From Linanthus parryae (Eukaryota > Streptophyta > Magnoliopsida > Ericales > Polemoniaceae), in contig JALGPY010000003.1 in NCBI GenBank assembly GCA_023055425.1, positions 56,343,891-56,407,890 of the forward strand: a stretch of 64,000 nt of DNA. Direction: 5' to 3'. Under the pieces are notes generated by a model that worked only from the letters and a program-made list of their open reading frames with translations, did not search any database and had not been told where the DNA came from. How positions within the stretch are numbered: position 1 is the stretch's first letter; the number at the start of each line of letters is the position of its first letter. A program made the translations under genes and the position numbers. Positions 1-11,882 of the stretch are shown here, piece after piece.

Positions 1-1345
1 AGGATGACTGGCGGGATTGCTCGGCAACCTTCGCCAATTTATTGTGTAAGGACTTAACCACACTTTTGTCTCTTTTCCCTCCATCATGTCCACTGATTTC
101 ATCAACCAAATGGTGCTCTGACCCTAACTGTTCCTCATCGTTTCCATCCTCCACAATTGCGGTTTTTGTTGGCTGAGGTGGAGGACTAAAGTTCATCATC
201 CCACCCTTACTTTTCATCCCTTCAACTCTCCTGTTCGGTGCTGAATTGGTGTTGAACATGTTGACTCTAGCAGCCACCAAAGAATTACTAGCGTTGTCAA
301 TAATCTGCGGATGTTTGTCCCTCACCTCATCAGCTGTGACTAACCCTTCAGTACTGAGAATATATGGTTCTTTCATACCCTTTACCTCAGGAGGAGGCGC
401 CGTAACTATTGGGCTAACAGTGGTTTGTTTGCCCACGTTCTCATCTACCTAGTTTTCTTGTTTATCAAGGTTGTGATCTCTTTCGACATCAATGTCCATA
501 TTCTGGCTCTTCCCCTCTCCTGTTACTTCACCCTTCTCATTAGATTCAGCTCCTGTCGGACTTTTAGCTCTCGAGGGGCTCCTCTTAGGAGTCAGCTTCA
601 CCTTCGGATGGCATAACAAAAACTTGCCATAGCCCGGGTTGAAAGCTTCTTGAATTTCTTTGGGAACGACTTCGCATTCGTGTCCCTCATGTGTCACTCT
701 TCCACACCAACAACACATGGAGGGTATTCTTTCGTACTTAAAATCGACTTAGATTTCTTCATCGAGAACTTGAATGTGAATACCCCTTGGGAGTGGTTTG
801 GCAATTGGAAATCTTCCTCTAACCCTTACGAAGCTACCATCTTCATCGCTATCGATTTTTCTCTCAGTATCTAGCACCTCCGCTACCTCCCCCATAATCA
901 TGCTACCAGTTTCAACTTTGAGCATTAAGTGAAAGGGTATATTTAGCAACTGAACCGAGGCGTCAACAGTCTCAAACTGAACTCCCTTGACTGGTTTCCC
1001 AATTACCCATGGTTGCAGTAGAAGAATTTTCCCATTGACGGCCCTATGACCCCCTACCGCTACCCTCTCCAGGCTTTGTTGATCTAGGAAGATGAACAGG
1101 TAAGTGTTGATGTCTACTTCGACCATATTGAATTCCTCTCCACGATTCCAAATTCGTTCCAGAACGAGCCTCACAACCCGACTATTGATGTTGTCGTCCG
1201 TCGCGAAAGAGCCTAGTAAACATAAGCGAAGTTCTTCTTCAGCGGTTTTGCAGTATTCCTGGCTGAATACTATATTTTTCTTCTCGATTTCCGTATAATC
1301 GGTGAATGATTTCTCGCCTGAGAAGGGTTCTGCCGCTGTTTGGAA
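1..1345 (-). pseudogene. LINE ORF1 (gag-like) fragment, cut by window edge
   Basis: Reading leftward from about 1345, one frame encodes a DUF4283-type region (1174-749) and then, after an in-frame TAA at 749-751, a CCHC zinc knuckle (C-x2-C-x4-H-x4-C, about 718-680) followed by a Ser/Pro/Lys-rich tail. This order is that of the nucleic-acid-binding ORF1 protein of plant L1-type LINEs. The homologous reading extends upstream of the first Met at 1174 to about 1320, so the original start is lost. ORF2 would lie to the left, outside the window. The stop between the two domains and the missing start make it a dead copy. Confidence 0.75.
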
Positions 1346-1958
1346 TCGTCATGAAAAAACTAGGGTTTCGAAGTCACCTCCGAAAATTTTGGAGCTAAAA
1401 AACGTTTCAACAAAAAAAAATGAATACCTACGTTGAACTTTTTACTATTGTGGCCTCGTGTTTAATTCCAATCTTCTTAGGATAAAAGACTATTTCAAGT
1501 TTCAACCACTTAATTTTAACACAAAGACACTTCACGCCTTTCAGTTTGGGAAATGACACTTTTGCCTCTTTAGTTTTAGTGTGCCAGACACTATAACACT
1601 TTCACCCCTAATAGTATCATTCCATACTTTGACATGTCAAATTTGTGTCAAAACCTACTATCGACGTCAGACTAGCGTGTCACGGTTAGGAATTGTGTAT
1701 GTCTTGAAATAAGGTACACTAGATGGGTGAAAGTGTCATTTCTTAAACAAGACTAGGTAACAGTGTATTTGCATCAAATGAGGGGATGAAAGTGTCATTT
1801 GTCAAATTTGAAACATCTTATGAAAATTAAGAAAGCTTAAGGAATCAACATAGATGAAGAACTCAAGATTAGATATGTTTCTAAAAGCCCGACTAGGGTT
1901 TTTGAAAATGAAAGCTGAATAATACATAGAGCATAGCACAAATCTAATGATAGAGTTA
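1346..1958. other. Non-coding, AT-rich; right part looks like an old copia LTR end
   Basis: No convincing reading frame. The first tens of bases resemble a LINE 5' leader. The stretch from about 1880 resembles, on the minus strand, the 3' end of the Ale-type copia LTR seen at 58532-58919 (both carry an AACCCTA..CGGG motif near the end). It is probably the continuation of the LTR at 11638-11882, split by the LINE insertion. Confidence 0.4.
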
Positions 1959-1974
1959 AATCATTGTATTGATT
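1959..1974. repeat. Left target-site duplication of the LINE
   Basis: The 16-mer AATCATTGTATTGATT occurs here and again, without mismatch, at 11622-11637, exactly flanking the LINE. It abuts a T-run on the plus strand, which is the poly(A) tail of a minus-strand element. Long target duplications of this sort are typical of target-primed reverse transcription. Confidence 0.9.
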
Positions 1975-2186
1975 TTTTTTTTGGACAAACTGAAAATTCA
2001 ATTAATCAAACAAGACGTTTCTACAATCATGATTTAAAGCTTTAGTAAGCTTTTCTGGGTAACACTCTACCCAGTTTACATTTAGAGATCTTTGCTGCAT
2101 CATATTTGCAATACAATCAGCTGCACTATTGGCAGATCTTGGAATCCATTTAATCACTAAAACATTTCTATCTTTCAAACACCTTA

Positions 2187-5100
2187 TTTAACATCCCGGG
2201 ATCTCGGTTCAGGGTTAACGCGACAATCGACAACCAAAAGTAGATTATTAACTATTAAGTTTACATTTCGGTTAAAGTACATAACAAAATTTCGATAATA
2301 AGTACAATTTAAAACATAACATTTGTGATCTACTAAGTGATCTAAGTTAAGCTATACTTCTTCGTCTCGTTCCAGCATTCCCATCCCCCACTTTGATTGA
2401 CGACCTGCGGTTTTAAAATGGCAAAAGCCGACGCAGTTTTGAAGAAAATGATCAGTAAAAACTGAGTAAATACACACTACGACATGTAAAGCAACGAGTG
2501 GCACGGAAGCATGAGTTGAAGCAAATAAAGAGATTTGAAAATCAATGAGCAAAAGAGTTGGAACAATTCGGAACATTTATGAGTAACCGCGTAGCGAGAA
2601 CCATCATCTTTAAAACATTTATAAACCACAAGTAGTCAACATATTCTTAAACAAGTAGAATATCAACAGTAAACAAGTCCATTTGACCTGATAATGATAT
2701 TAAATCACAAGTAGCCAAAGCTTTTCAAATCATTTGATTAGATTAGGCAATCAAGAGCCACAAACAACATCAATAGAGTAATCAAACTTCCTTTCAATTC
2801 CAATTTAACCGTTAAGTTTAGCTGAGGCATGTCTAGAGCCACCAGCAGGATCGATGTAGACAGAGGGATCACGAAATAATCACTAAGGGTTCCTTCTAGG
2901 GTCTATCAAACCCTATTTCACCCGAGCGTTAAGGGAGCCCATTCGTCAACCCCGCTCATAACATTAGCTAAAAGGCCTTAAGTGGACACCCCTATACCGT
3001 AGTGACCCTTACAAGTATAAGTAGCACTCTATAGCTCTATAAAACCCTTGGCCTCAATATCTTGATACATTTTGGCTCATCGAGGGCGGATTTGTGAACA
3101 TTAACGTTCTATCCAATAATAAGAAGCATTGCTTCAATGGTCTTAGCCATAAGAAAATGGAGGATCGCTTGACGCCTCTCATTAATAACAGTACTCTGTA
3201 CATCGTCCTAAGTCTATTAGAGGTATTTTATTTCTTCTCTTTCACATAAACAGAATCAGAATATCAACATTTCACAAGTAATTTTCGAGAGTTCTCAAAG
3301 GAGATGAATAGAATAGTTTAACAACATTTGAGTGGAAAACATGCATTCTCATACTTTTTCATATAACAAGCATTCATTTGAAACCTCGAAAGCATACGCA
3401 CATTTTGATATGAAAAGGTCATACATATGTACTTACCACTGAGATGAAGCACAATTAAAAGCAAGAAACTAAGCCTAGCACTCCGACGACAACCGCTCTC
3501 TCCTACGAGGTCGATGTCTACAATCACACGTATGACGTACTCGTTATAACCAATTTACACATGCATAATAATAATGAAAACCTACATGTAACATAGTCCT
3601 ATATGTCACCAATGAAAATATAAAGATGTTTAATTATCAAAATAATTCCAATAAAACACCTAGAAGTTCAAAAATTCCAGTTTTCTAAAAAAATGTGAAA
3701 CTACAATTCTGGACAGAATTGTAGCTCTGACTTTGGAGCCATATTTACCATATCAAATCATCTCCTAAAATTTTGAAATTAATTTATGATGAACCTATAT
3801 GTGTCTACTTTCAGAAACATCAAGAAAATCGTGCATAGCTATTATAAAATTCAAGTTACAAAAATAACAAACACTGCTATGCAGAGACAAGTTTGGAAGA
3901 AAGTTTCAACTTTGAAGAACAATTACTACTACTTGGAGAATAGGAAAAATGCCCATATTCTCCAGAATGAATCCCTTATGTGTCTAGTTTCATCACAAGA
4001 AAGATTTCGTGCCATAAGTTTCTGGAAATGAGATTTTTAACAAAAAATGGTAAAACTTGTCCAAAAATAGAGTTTCAGGAAACATGCAACTTAGAATGAG
4101 CATATCTCCCTAACCAAAAAGGATATGGAGTTGAATTTTCTTTAAAAATGACCCTCTTTGAGTCTAGTTTCAGAATATGTAAGAGTTGAAAATTCCACAG
4201 AGACAAAATTTAGAGATAATGTACGTTTTTCACAAACTGGTCAGATTGTAAAAATATGCATTTTTTCCAAAAACCAACAAGTTTAGTTCAAATGATACAT
4301 GCAACGTATGGAGACTTGATTTTCACCCAAAATAACATCATTTTAGGCATTAATTAATATTTTTACATGCTCTTGATACAAATTATCTAAGTGTTCTTGA
4401 CATGCAAATGCAAATAAGAAGGCATTCACAATATGCATGTGGGTTCTAGTGTGGGTTTCATGAAATGGTTTAAATTTTAAAATCAAACACATGATATAAC
4501 CATGGAAATGAAGAGTCAAGCATGGAAATGAAGAAGACTAAGATGAAATTTCATAACTCAATGCTAGACATAGACATGCAAGCATGAATTGAAGGCTAGA
4601 AGAAAATTTTACCTAAATATTGAAGAAGATGGTGGATGGAAGAGTGAAATTGGCCTTCATTTCTTGAGAATAATGGTGAAAGAGCTCCCCTCCATGATGA
4701 TACAACCCTTGGAATCAAGTTTTTCATGCTTTGGATGCAAGAAAACAATGTTTTGATGGTGTTTTCATGAGGTCAACACCAAAAAACGGGATGAAATTTG
4801 GAGAGAGAGAAGAGAGCATGTGTTGATGTTCTTGAAGAGAAAAAGATGAAGGAAAAATGAGAATGAAAGAAATGAAGTTGATCGTGGAGGTTGGTGGTGA
4901 AGGAAACCACATGGTAATGTCATACATGAGGGTAGGTAGTAGTGGAAGTTGTTGAGAAATAAGTGTGAGTTGATGGTGATGGTGATGACTATAAGAGTGT
5001 GTATGTGTGTGTACAAGTACATTAGTAGTATTGAACAAATGATGTTACACTAGTAGGACTAGTCATGAAGAGAAAAAATAATGGAGATGGGAGTGATAGA

Positions 5101-5660
5101 GATAGACAATTTTTATTTTATTAGAGTTGGCCAAAAATAAGGGGTAGAGGAATATGATGCAAATAACAAGAGTTGGATTGCTTGTTGGGGTAAAAAAAAT
5201 TGAATATTGATAAGTGAAAGGTTTCTTTGTGAAAACTAAAAGTTGATGGGTGGAAATATATTTTCCAATTAATAGCTAACACGTATAAGTTAATTTTGAT
5301 GAATTACAAAATTGGCAAATAATTTCAAATAAATCACTTTGTAAATAGATGTCAAAATCCAATTTTCTATAAAATTACAAGTATCTCCCACGTATACAAA
5401 ATGAGTTTCATATCGTATTATTCAAGTTTTCAAAACTACAAAATAAGCTCAAAATAAGTTTTGTATAATCATCCAAGTTTCAAAAACTACTAAATAACCC
5501 CAAATTAAAAATTTATATCATCATAGATGTCAAATAACGCCATTATACTTTCAAATTAAGAAAAGTCATTGACAAGTTTGAAATACTAATTTCTCAAAAT
5601 TTTCACATATTTTTTTCCGAAATGACCAAATAACCCCTTACTTAAATACGGGGTATTACA
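2187..5660 (-). mobile_element. Solo LTR of a Ty3/gypsy-type element inside the LINE
   Basis: On the minus strand the segment begins TGTAATACCCCG, a common start of plant gypsy LTRs, and ends near GGGATGTTAA. It interrupts the RNase H region of the LINE and is flanked by CCTTA (2182-2186 and 5661-5665). There is no internal gag-pol, so it is either a solo LTR formed by LTR-LTR recombination or a very large LTR with everything else deleted. The terminal CA appears mutated. Several short open frames (for example 4724-5038) are low-complexity and have no recognisable product. Confidence 0.7.
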
Positions 5661-7115
5661 CCTTATATCTTCCATAATAGCAGCAACTGTAGGGTGGCAT
5701 CTCTTTGCAGAGTTAGCCATCTCATAAACCTCTTTGCTGTCAATTTCTATCAAATTCAAATCCTGTTTCATACCTGTCTCCACTATTGCATGATAAAGAG
5801 CTTTTGCCTCTGCTTGTGTGCTTGAGCTTGCTACATTTCTGCCAGCATTCCCATCAACTAGAGTACCCTCTGAATCCCTCATGATCCAAGCAAAGCTCAT
5901 ACATTTAGTATCTTTGTCCCAACACGCATCAACATTCATCTTGAGCTGACCTTTCTCAGGTGGATTCCACTCTGCAGAAACCATTTTTTTGGAGCAGTTT
6001 GCTAGATTCTTTTTTTGGTCCAGCAATGTAGCTTTGATATAATGGCTTCTCCAAACAGCTATCGTATTGGTAACTCCCATTGGATCAAGTTTATCATTTT
6101 GAATTATGTAGCTGTTTCTCCCTATCCAGATGTTCCAAGCAGTAAAAATAATTTTTTCCATGAACTCAGGGAGAACTTTACCTTGATCTATGTCTTGAGT
6201 GATAGCTTTGCTCCAGCCCTTCACAGAAACAATAACTTGAGTATCTGCTCTTCTTAGAAGGCCTCCTCCAAACTAAATTGGCATTGTCCAATTACATTTA
6301 AAGAACACATGAGCCTCATCTTCAAATTTGTCACCACACAACTGACAATGGGTGTATGGATACTTGAACCTCTTAGCAAGATTGGCATTACAAGGCAGAG
6401 CTCCTGATAAGACTCTCCACCAAAAAAAATTCAATTTAGGGGGTAGGTGCAGCTTCCAAACAAGTTTCTTATCATCCACATAATCACTACTAGCCTCTGG
6501 TTTTGAAGAGTTGGCTTTACCACACTTATGTTTAGCTTCTCTCAGCTTCTTTGCTGTTCTGTAACCAGATTTGACTGAGTATTGACCTCCTTTATCCCAT
6601 ATCCAAATTATTCTATCTTCTTGTGGCTCACCAGGGACATGGACTTGCAGCACTGCTTTGAGGTCTTCTCTTGAGATGCTATTTGACAAGGCCTGAACTC
6701 TCCAACTTTTCAGATACTCATTTATAAACTCTTTCACTTTAATTTCATTTTCTGGGTAGCTTCCAGTGAGTTGGCCATAGGGGTTTGAAACCACCCACTT
6801 GTCTTTATAAAAATCAATCTTGTCCCCTCTTCCCACAATCCACCTTGAGTCTTCTTCTAAAATAGGTCTTGTCTTGATAATACTCTTCCACACAGCAGAG
6901 CTCTTCCCATTACTTTGAGCTTTCCAAAAATCAGTGTTTGGATAGTACAATCCTTTGAAAATTTTGGCACATAAAGAATTAGGGAATTGAGCCAATCTCC
7001 AACCTTGTTTGGCAACAAGAGCCTCATTCATAATAGTTAGATCTTTGAAGCCCATACCTCCTTCATCCTTTCTCTTTATCATCTTGTTCCAAGCAACCCA
7101 GGCTGAATTGCTCAC
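5661..7115 (-). pseudogene. LINE ORF2 C-terminal part: zf-RVT and RNase H
   Basis: From 7115 to 6273 the frame shows the region after the reverse transcriptase and a zf-RVT motif (an FFWWRVL block, then C-x2-C...H...C around 6330-6290). It stops at 6273 and resumes in the same frame at 6224 with an RNase H-like (RVT_3) domain: a DACW block, then SSTQAEAKAL, then EIDS. The RNase H frame runs into the inserted LTR at 5660; its missing tail lies at 1975-2186. Plant L1 LINEs often carry this extra RNase H domain, which degrades the RNA strand of the cDNA hybrid. Confidence 0.82.
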
Positions 7116-7125
7116 ATTATGGTCA

Positions 7126-8775
7126 TTATTCCACCAGAAATTCCTTATAGCTTTGGTACATTGAGCAAAAAAAACTCTGAGGGAGAATCAAGACTGACAT
7201 AATGTAGTTTGGGATGGCTTGCACAACAGCTTTAATGAGCACCTCTTTCCCTCCAGGGGATAGCAGCATCTGTTTCCACCCCTTCAACTTTCTAGCAATT
7301 CTCATATTGAGAGTGTTTTGGACCTCCTTCTTAGCCTTACCCCAGAAAAGAGGAGTTCCTAAATAGATAGAGTTTTCAGGTAAAACTTCCATTTGAAGAC
7401 TCTCTTTGAGTTGCACTAGATCTTCCTTGGCAATGGTTGGAGATACAAAGAATCCAGATTTGTTCAAATTCATGGTGAGACCTGAATCTACTCCAAAGCT
7501 CTTAATCACAGCTTTAAAATTGTTAACTTCACATCTATTTGCTTTGAGAAAAACCATCACATCATCCGCAAAAAAAAGGTGAGTTATAGCATGATAGTTA
7601 CTATGAAATTTAAGACCCTGCAACTCACCTTGTTGAACAGCTGCTTCAAGTCTTTTGGTGAGGGCTTCCATCACAATCACAAACAGGTATGGAGAGATGG
7701 GATCCCCTTGCCTAAGACCACCTTGAGGATTGAAACTTTCTTTGAGTTGACCATTTATTTTGACCCTGTATTGGACTGTGGAAACACATTCCAAGATCCA
7801 ATTGCACCATTTTTCACAAAAGCCCATTTTGATCATAACTCTAATCAGAAATTCCCAGCTCACAGAATCATATGCTTTATTGAGATCCAACTTAAGAGCT
7901 AGCCACTGAGCATCAACCTTTTTACTTTGTCCAATCATATGTATAAGAGCTTGAGCTGATAACACATTATCTTGGATAGATCTGTGGGGGACAAAGTCTG
8001 ACTGCTCTTCTGAAATGATGGAAGGGAGGATTCTCTTTAATCTATTTGCTAGTATTTTAGAAATTACCTTGTACTTGAAGTCGCATAGGCTTATAGTCCT
8101 ATAATGGCTGGGCCTTTCTAGGTGTTGCGCCTTTGGGATGAGTGCTATAGTGGTTTGATTAAAACTCTTTAAGAGGTGGCTGCTCTCAAAGAAACTGATA
8201 ACTGCATTGCACACCCCTTCTTTCACCACCTCCCAATTCTGTTAGTAGAATCCTCCTTGGAAACCATCTGGGCCTAGAGCCTTCCAAGAAACCATCTCAA
8301 AGCAAGCATCTTCTATTTCTTGACAAGAGGGTATAGAGGTCAACATGGTGTTCATATGCTCATCCACCACTTTAGACATGTAATCCAGATTAAAGTGAGA
8401 ATCACCAGAAGCCTTTTTTGCAAAAAGTTTTTTGAAGTAACTATTGAATTGTTCACTTATCTCCTCTTCATCATGAAGCCAAGTGCCACCTTCATCTTTG
8501 ATTTTCCCTATATGGTTCCTCTTTCTCCTATAAATAGTTGTTGAGTGAAAGAAGCTTGTATTCTGGTCTCCCTCTTTCAAATATTGTAGTCTTGATCTCT
8601 CTTTCCAGTAGCTCTCTTCTTTAGCCCAAAGGACCTCTAGCTGATTTTGGATCCCCCTTCTTTCTAACTCTCTTTCAGGGCTTGGTGGAAGCAAATTAAT
8701 GATCTTGAGTTTATCTTGCACTTTCCCAATTTCCTTTCTAGCATTTCCCCCTTCCAACCTTCTCCATTTTAGCAA
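7126..8775 (-). pseudogene. LINE ORF2 reverse transcriptase region
   Basis: Two blocks in one frame (8775-8242 and 8229-7126) separated by an in-frame stop. The first is the linker before the RT, ending in ALGPDGFQGGFY. The second holds the RT itself: SLCDFKYKVISKILANRL, the LDLNKAYDSV block with the first catalytic Asp, GLRQGDPISPYLF, and the catalytic FADD motif (near 7570-7560). It synthesises LINE cDNA by target-primed reverse transcription. A frameshift around 7116-7126 separates it from the downstream part. Inactive as it stands. Confidence 0.88.
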
Positions 8776-9622
8776 TTATTTTTTGCAGTTTTTGAGCTTG
8801 TGCTCCAGTTTGAACATTTTGGAACCCATGCAGTTACTTTCCCAAGCCTTTGTAATCAACTGCTGGCATTTATCTATCTTGGTCCATTGCTTCTCAAAGT
8901 GAAAAAGGCTTATCCTCTTCTTCCCTTCAGGTGTAGTGTCAATGATGATAGCACAATGATCTGAACCCACCACACTAATATGTTGTACAATGGAGTTTGC
9001 ATTAGCTCTTTGCCACATTGTGTTGCATAAAACTTTGTCAATGCTTTCCCTTATGTTGCTGAAAACTCTATTGTTTGACCAAGTGAAACTTTGTCCTTCA
9101 AAGTTGTGCGCTAGCATATTCATATCAGATATATATGAAGCAAATCTTCTCACCCTCCAATGTCTAACTGGAGCTCCCCCCCTGCTTCTCATTCTCATCC
9201 CCCACTTCATTAAAGTCTCCAACTATACACCATGGACCTTTGATTCTACTGCTTTCTTGCTTCAGAAACTCCCACACCTTCTTTTTTTCACTCCAGCTGG
9301 GATGAAAATATACAAAGGTCCAGATTTCTGGCCCTTCTTCAGTATTGATACTAGTGTGAATGAAGCCTTTACTGGTACAGAGAATACTAATTTCAAGATC
9401 TTGATCCCATAATAATGCCAAGCCTCCTGCTTTACCATTAGGTTCCACAAATTCTGCATTTCTATATCTCAGATTTCTCCTAATTCTATCCACTTTTCTA
9501 GCTTTATTTTTCGTCTCCATCAGAAATAGGAGACGGGGACGATGGGCTTGCACTAGCCCTCTTAATTGCTGGATGGTCAGGAGTCGCCCAAACCCCTGAC
9601 AATTCCAACTCAGACCTAACAT
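8776..9622 (-). pseudogene. LINE ORF2 apurinic-type endonuclease domain
   Basis: The frame opens with Met at 9622 and the LSWNCQG block typical of the N-terminus of plant L1 ORF2, then METKN (catalytic Glu), GDFNE near 9200, and SDHC near 8965. This is the endonuclease/exonuclease/phosphatase fold that nicks the target. A frameshift near 9165-9222 separates the N- and C-terminal halves, and a stop at 8776-8778 separates it from the RT. It begins 86 bp after the ORF1 stop, the usual ORF1-ORF2 order. Confidence 0.85.
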
Positions 9623-9708
9623 GGTGGTTGTGGCTGTTTGGGGTCAGCCACCACCACCCTATCATTAGTCAGAACTTCTGAGATTTCAACCATACCTTGA
9701 GTAAAAGT

Positions 9709-11424
9709 TTATGCCATCGACCTTCCGAATGCTTCAAATCTCTCTTCGGCAAACAGGATTTCCTTTTCCGGTCGTGTGCTGCGTTTCGCATTCCTCTTTC
9801 TCAGCGATTTCTTTCTCCTTTCCTTCTCAACCGCCATGATATAGCGTATATTCTCTTCTTTCTCCTTCTGTGTTTCAACATTTCCGGCTACAGTTTTCTC
9901 CTCTCCCGCCACTACAATCTGCAACTCAGTTTGTGGTCTCTTGCTTGCTGCTTCTAGGGTTTCTAACGAGTCTTCTTCTCTTCTCCGTTTCAGAGAGAAC
10001 AAATGTTTAAATACAGTCGCCAGGTGGATGTCCACATAAGGATTTATTTTTTCCACATCATCTCCCCCGTCTTGCTGAGATGGCTGGCTATAGACTTCCA
10101 AACCCATATTTTTGGGTACAGACCCGTCAGTAGTCCCGCATTCTTCCACTTCTATTCCTCCTATTTCTGGGCTTGATGGTTCTTCAACAATATAGCTTTG
10201 GGTTTGGTTCTTTGTGATTTGGGCCAGCCCATCCTTCAATTGGCCCAACCTTAATACCAGGCCTTCTTTCTTTGAGTTAGGGTTTCTTCTAATAAAATTG
10301 TCATCACTAACCTCATCCTCAGCCGGCGAGTTCGTGGCCGTTTGGAGATTCTCGGTGCTCTGCCCTTCCCCTGTCTCCGTCCTCTCTCGTACTCGGTTCA
10401 GCCTCAAATTCCCTCCTACGTTGCCATCTTGCCCATGATCGTGCTCTTCCCGCGTCCTCCGTACTAATCCAGCTGTTGCCAGACCACCGTCCTTCTGTCC
10501 TTTCTCCTCCTCATCCCTAGTTGGGTGGCTCACTGAGTCAGCTGACTCACTAGTCTGAATCTCTTGCCGGGAGTCTTGCCGGAGTTCCTCACCAAAACCC
10601 TCCTGCTGTGTTTTCTTTTGAATCTTCTCCATGAATGGTCTCCAATATTCTTTCATCTCACTTCTTCTGGTTTGCTCTGCCTCCTTGGACCAGAGAGGCT
10701 TTGTTGGTTGATTTGCTCTTAGATCACCTGAGTATTCTAAGGCTTCCTTTCCTCTCTTCGATTTGTGCCTACACTGGGTTTGGACATGACCCAATCTCCC
10801 ACAAAGGAAACAAAACTCTCCCAATCTTTCGTATCGAAATGCAATCCAAATATCATCTTCTCCGGTTCTTTCCAGCATAAATCCTCTTGGTAATGGGTCT
10901 GCAACTGGAATCTCCACTTTGATTCTCACATACGGCCTCGCCCCAAAGATCGGTTTGCTAAGATCGCCTACTTCTATGAAGTCTCCAATCAGCCCTCCAA
11001 TCCTTTCAGCATTTGCCTTCGATCTTTTCTCTGGTGGCAGATTTCTGACTTGTACCCACAGTGGACAAGCCGAGAAATCAAAAGATGACATGTTCTTCCC
11101 CAGCACCCATGGCTTGAGATGTAGCAAGTGATTCATGATAAGCCATGGTGTTTTATCCAGGGTTTGTTGGTAGTCCTCTTCTATATCAAAGTGAAAAGCA
11201 AATAGGTTGTGTCCAACCTCCTCAACTCGAACTCGTTCCTTGATTTTCCAAATACCCTCCACAATTTTTTTCATTGTATTACTGCTTTTCGATTTCTCGC
11301 AAAACCACTTTCCCACAAGTGTTTTCTGGTGTAGGTTGCGGACGACCTCTGGGTCGTCGTCCAGTGATAGCCTCAACTTTACGGCGTCGACGCCGGAGGT
11401 TAGCAGTCTTTCCTGGTCCTGCAT
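9709..11424 (-). CDS. LINE ORF1 protein (DUF4283 plus CCHC zinc knuckle), 571 aa
   Basis: An intact reading frame in an otherwise dead LINE. Residues about 35-200 form the DUF4283-type RNA-binding region (a LLHLKPWVLG block, then PLPRGFML). A zinc knuckle follows at about 207-222 (C-x2-C-x4-H-x4-C, containing FCFLCGRLGHVQTQC). The remainder is charged and low-complexity, ending in a basic KRR-rich stretch. In the family this protein coats the LINE RNA and helps target-primed reverse transcription. The Met at 11424 is the first in frame. The intact ORF1 beside a broken ORF2 suggests fairly recent insertion. Confidence 0.8.
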   Translation of the reverse strand: MQDQERLLTSGVDAVKLRLSLDDDPEVVRNLHQKTLVGKWFCEKSKSSNTMKKIVEGIWKIKERVRVEEVGHNLFAFHFDIEEDYQQTLDKTPWLIMNHLLHLKPWVLGKNMSSFDFSACPLWVQVRNLPPEKRSKANAERIGGLIGDFIEVGDLSKPIFGARPYVRIKVEIPVADPLPRGFMLERTGEDDIWIAFRYERLGEFCFLCGRLGHVQTQCRHKSKRGKEALEYSGDLRANQPTKPLWSKEAEQTRRSEMKEYWRPFMEKIQKKTQQEGFGEELRQDSRQEIQTSESADSVSHPTRDEEEKGQKDGGLATAGLVRRTREEHDHGQDGNVGGNLRLNRVRERTETGEGQSTENLQTATNSPAEDEVSDDNFIRRNPNSKKEGLVLRLGQLKDGLAQITKNQTQSYIVEEPSSPEIGGIEVEECGTTDGSVPKNMGLEVYSQPSQQDGGDDVEKINPYVDIHLATVFKHLFSLKRRREEDSLETLEAASKRPQTELQIVVAGEEKTVAGNVETQKEKEENIRYIMAVEKERRKKSLRKRNAKRSTRPEKEILFAEERFEAFGRSMA

Positions 11425-11621
11425 TACTGGAAGTTGTTGTTGAAGACCTCTTCCTTAATTAAGAATAACAAACAAGTGACAAAACTGATAGTCGTTGATG
11501 GCAGCCAACGAGATTAAGTCGCAGGATTTATACCGGAGATGAGGAAGAACAATAAAGTTCTAGGAGAAAAAGGAGAGAGGACCTCCTATTTTTTTTCTTT
11601 ACAATAGGGTCCTCAAATCAT
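11425..11621 (-). other. LINE 5' leader
   Basis: The 197 bp between the right target duplication and the ORF1 start. It is probably the element's 5' UTR with its internal promoter. No specific motif was recognised. Confidence 0.5.
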
Positions 11622-11637
11622 AATCATTGTATTGATT
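11622..11637. repeat. Right target-site duplication of the LINE
   Basis: Exact second copy of the 16-mer at 1959-1974; it marks the 5' boundary of the minus-strand LINE and shows that the insertion was not 5'-truncated. Confidence 0.9.
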
Positions 11638-11882
11638 GATGAAACGCCTCAGTCAAAGAGGACTAAATAAACATAATACAACAGAAGGAAACCAACGGTT
11701 ACAAGAGGGTGAATGTATCACAACTGTAAGCCACCGAACGAACAAGACATAGAAAATAAACCCTAATGTTAATGGGCTAAATACATTTGGATAAATAATA
11801 AAAGATGTACCTTATAAATGAGAGAGCTAAGTTGACAAGATTTGGGCTTTGATTAAGCCCAAATAGATATATAGTCTAATAT
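11638..11882 (-). repeat. 3' LTR (main part) of an old Ale-like copia relic
   Basis: On the minus strand a purine-rich stretch is followed by TATTAGACTATATATC, closely matching the start of the younger element's LTR at 58919 (TATTAGACGATATACTG). The LTR then runs into the LINE insertion point and seems to finish at about 1880-1974. The summed length (about 340 bp) is near the 388 bp of the younger LTR. Confidence 0.6.

Larger units (their letters stand above)
1975..11621 (-). mobile_element. Full-length L1-type LINE with RNase H, interrupted by a solo LTR
   Basis: A minus-strand non-LTR retrotransposon bounded by a 16-bp target duplication, with a short poly(A) tail at its 3' end (T-run from about 1973) and a 5' leader of about 200 bp (11425-11621). 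It carries ORF1 (9709-11424) and ORF2 (about 9622 to about 2000) with endonuclease, reverse transcriptase, zf-RVT and RNase H domains in that order. Without the inserted LTR (2187-5660) it is about 6.2 kb, a usual length for plant L1 elements. ORF1 is open, but ORF2 has several stops and frameshifts, so it cannot move by itself. It landed in the LTR of an older copia relic. Confidence 0.88.

Noticed and set aside
4724..5038. 104-codon frame with His-rich runs
   Set aside because: It derives from GT-rich and GATGGT-type low-complexity DNA in the solo LTR; no protein family features.
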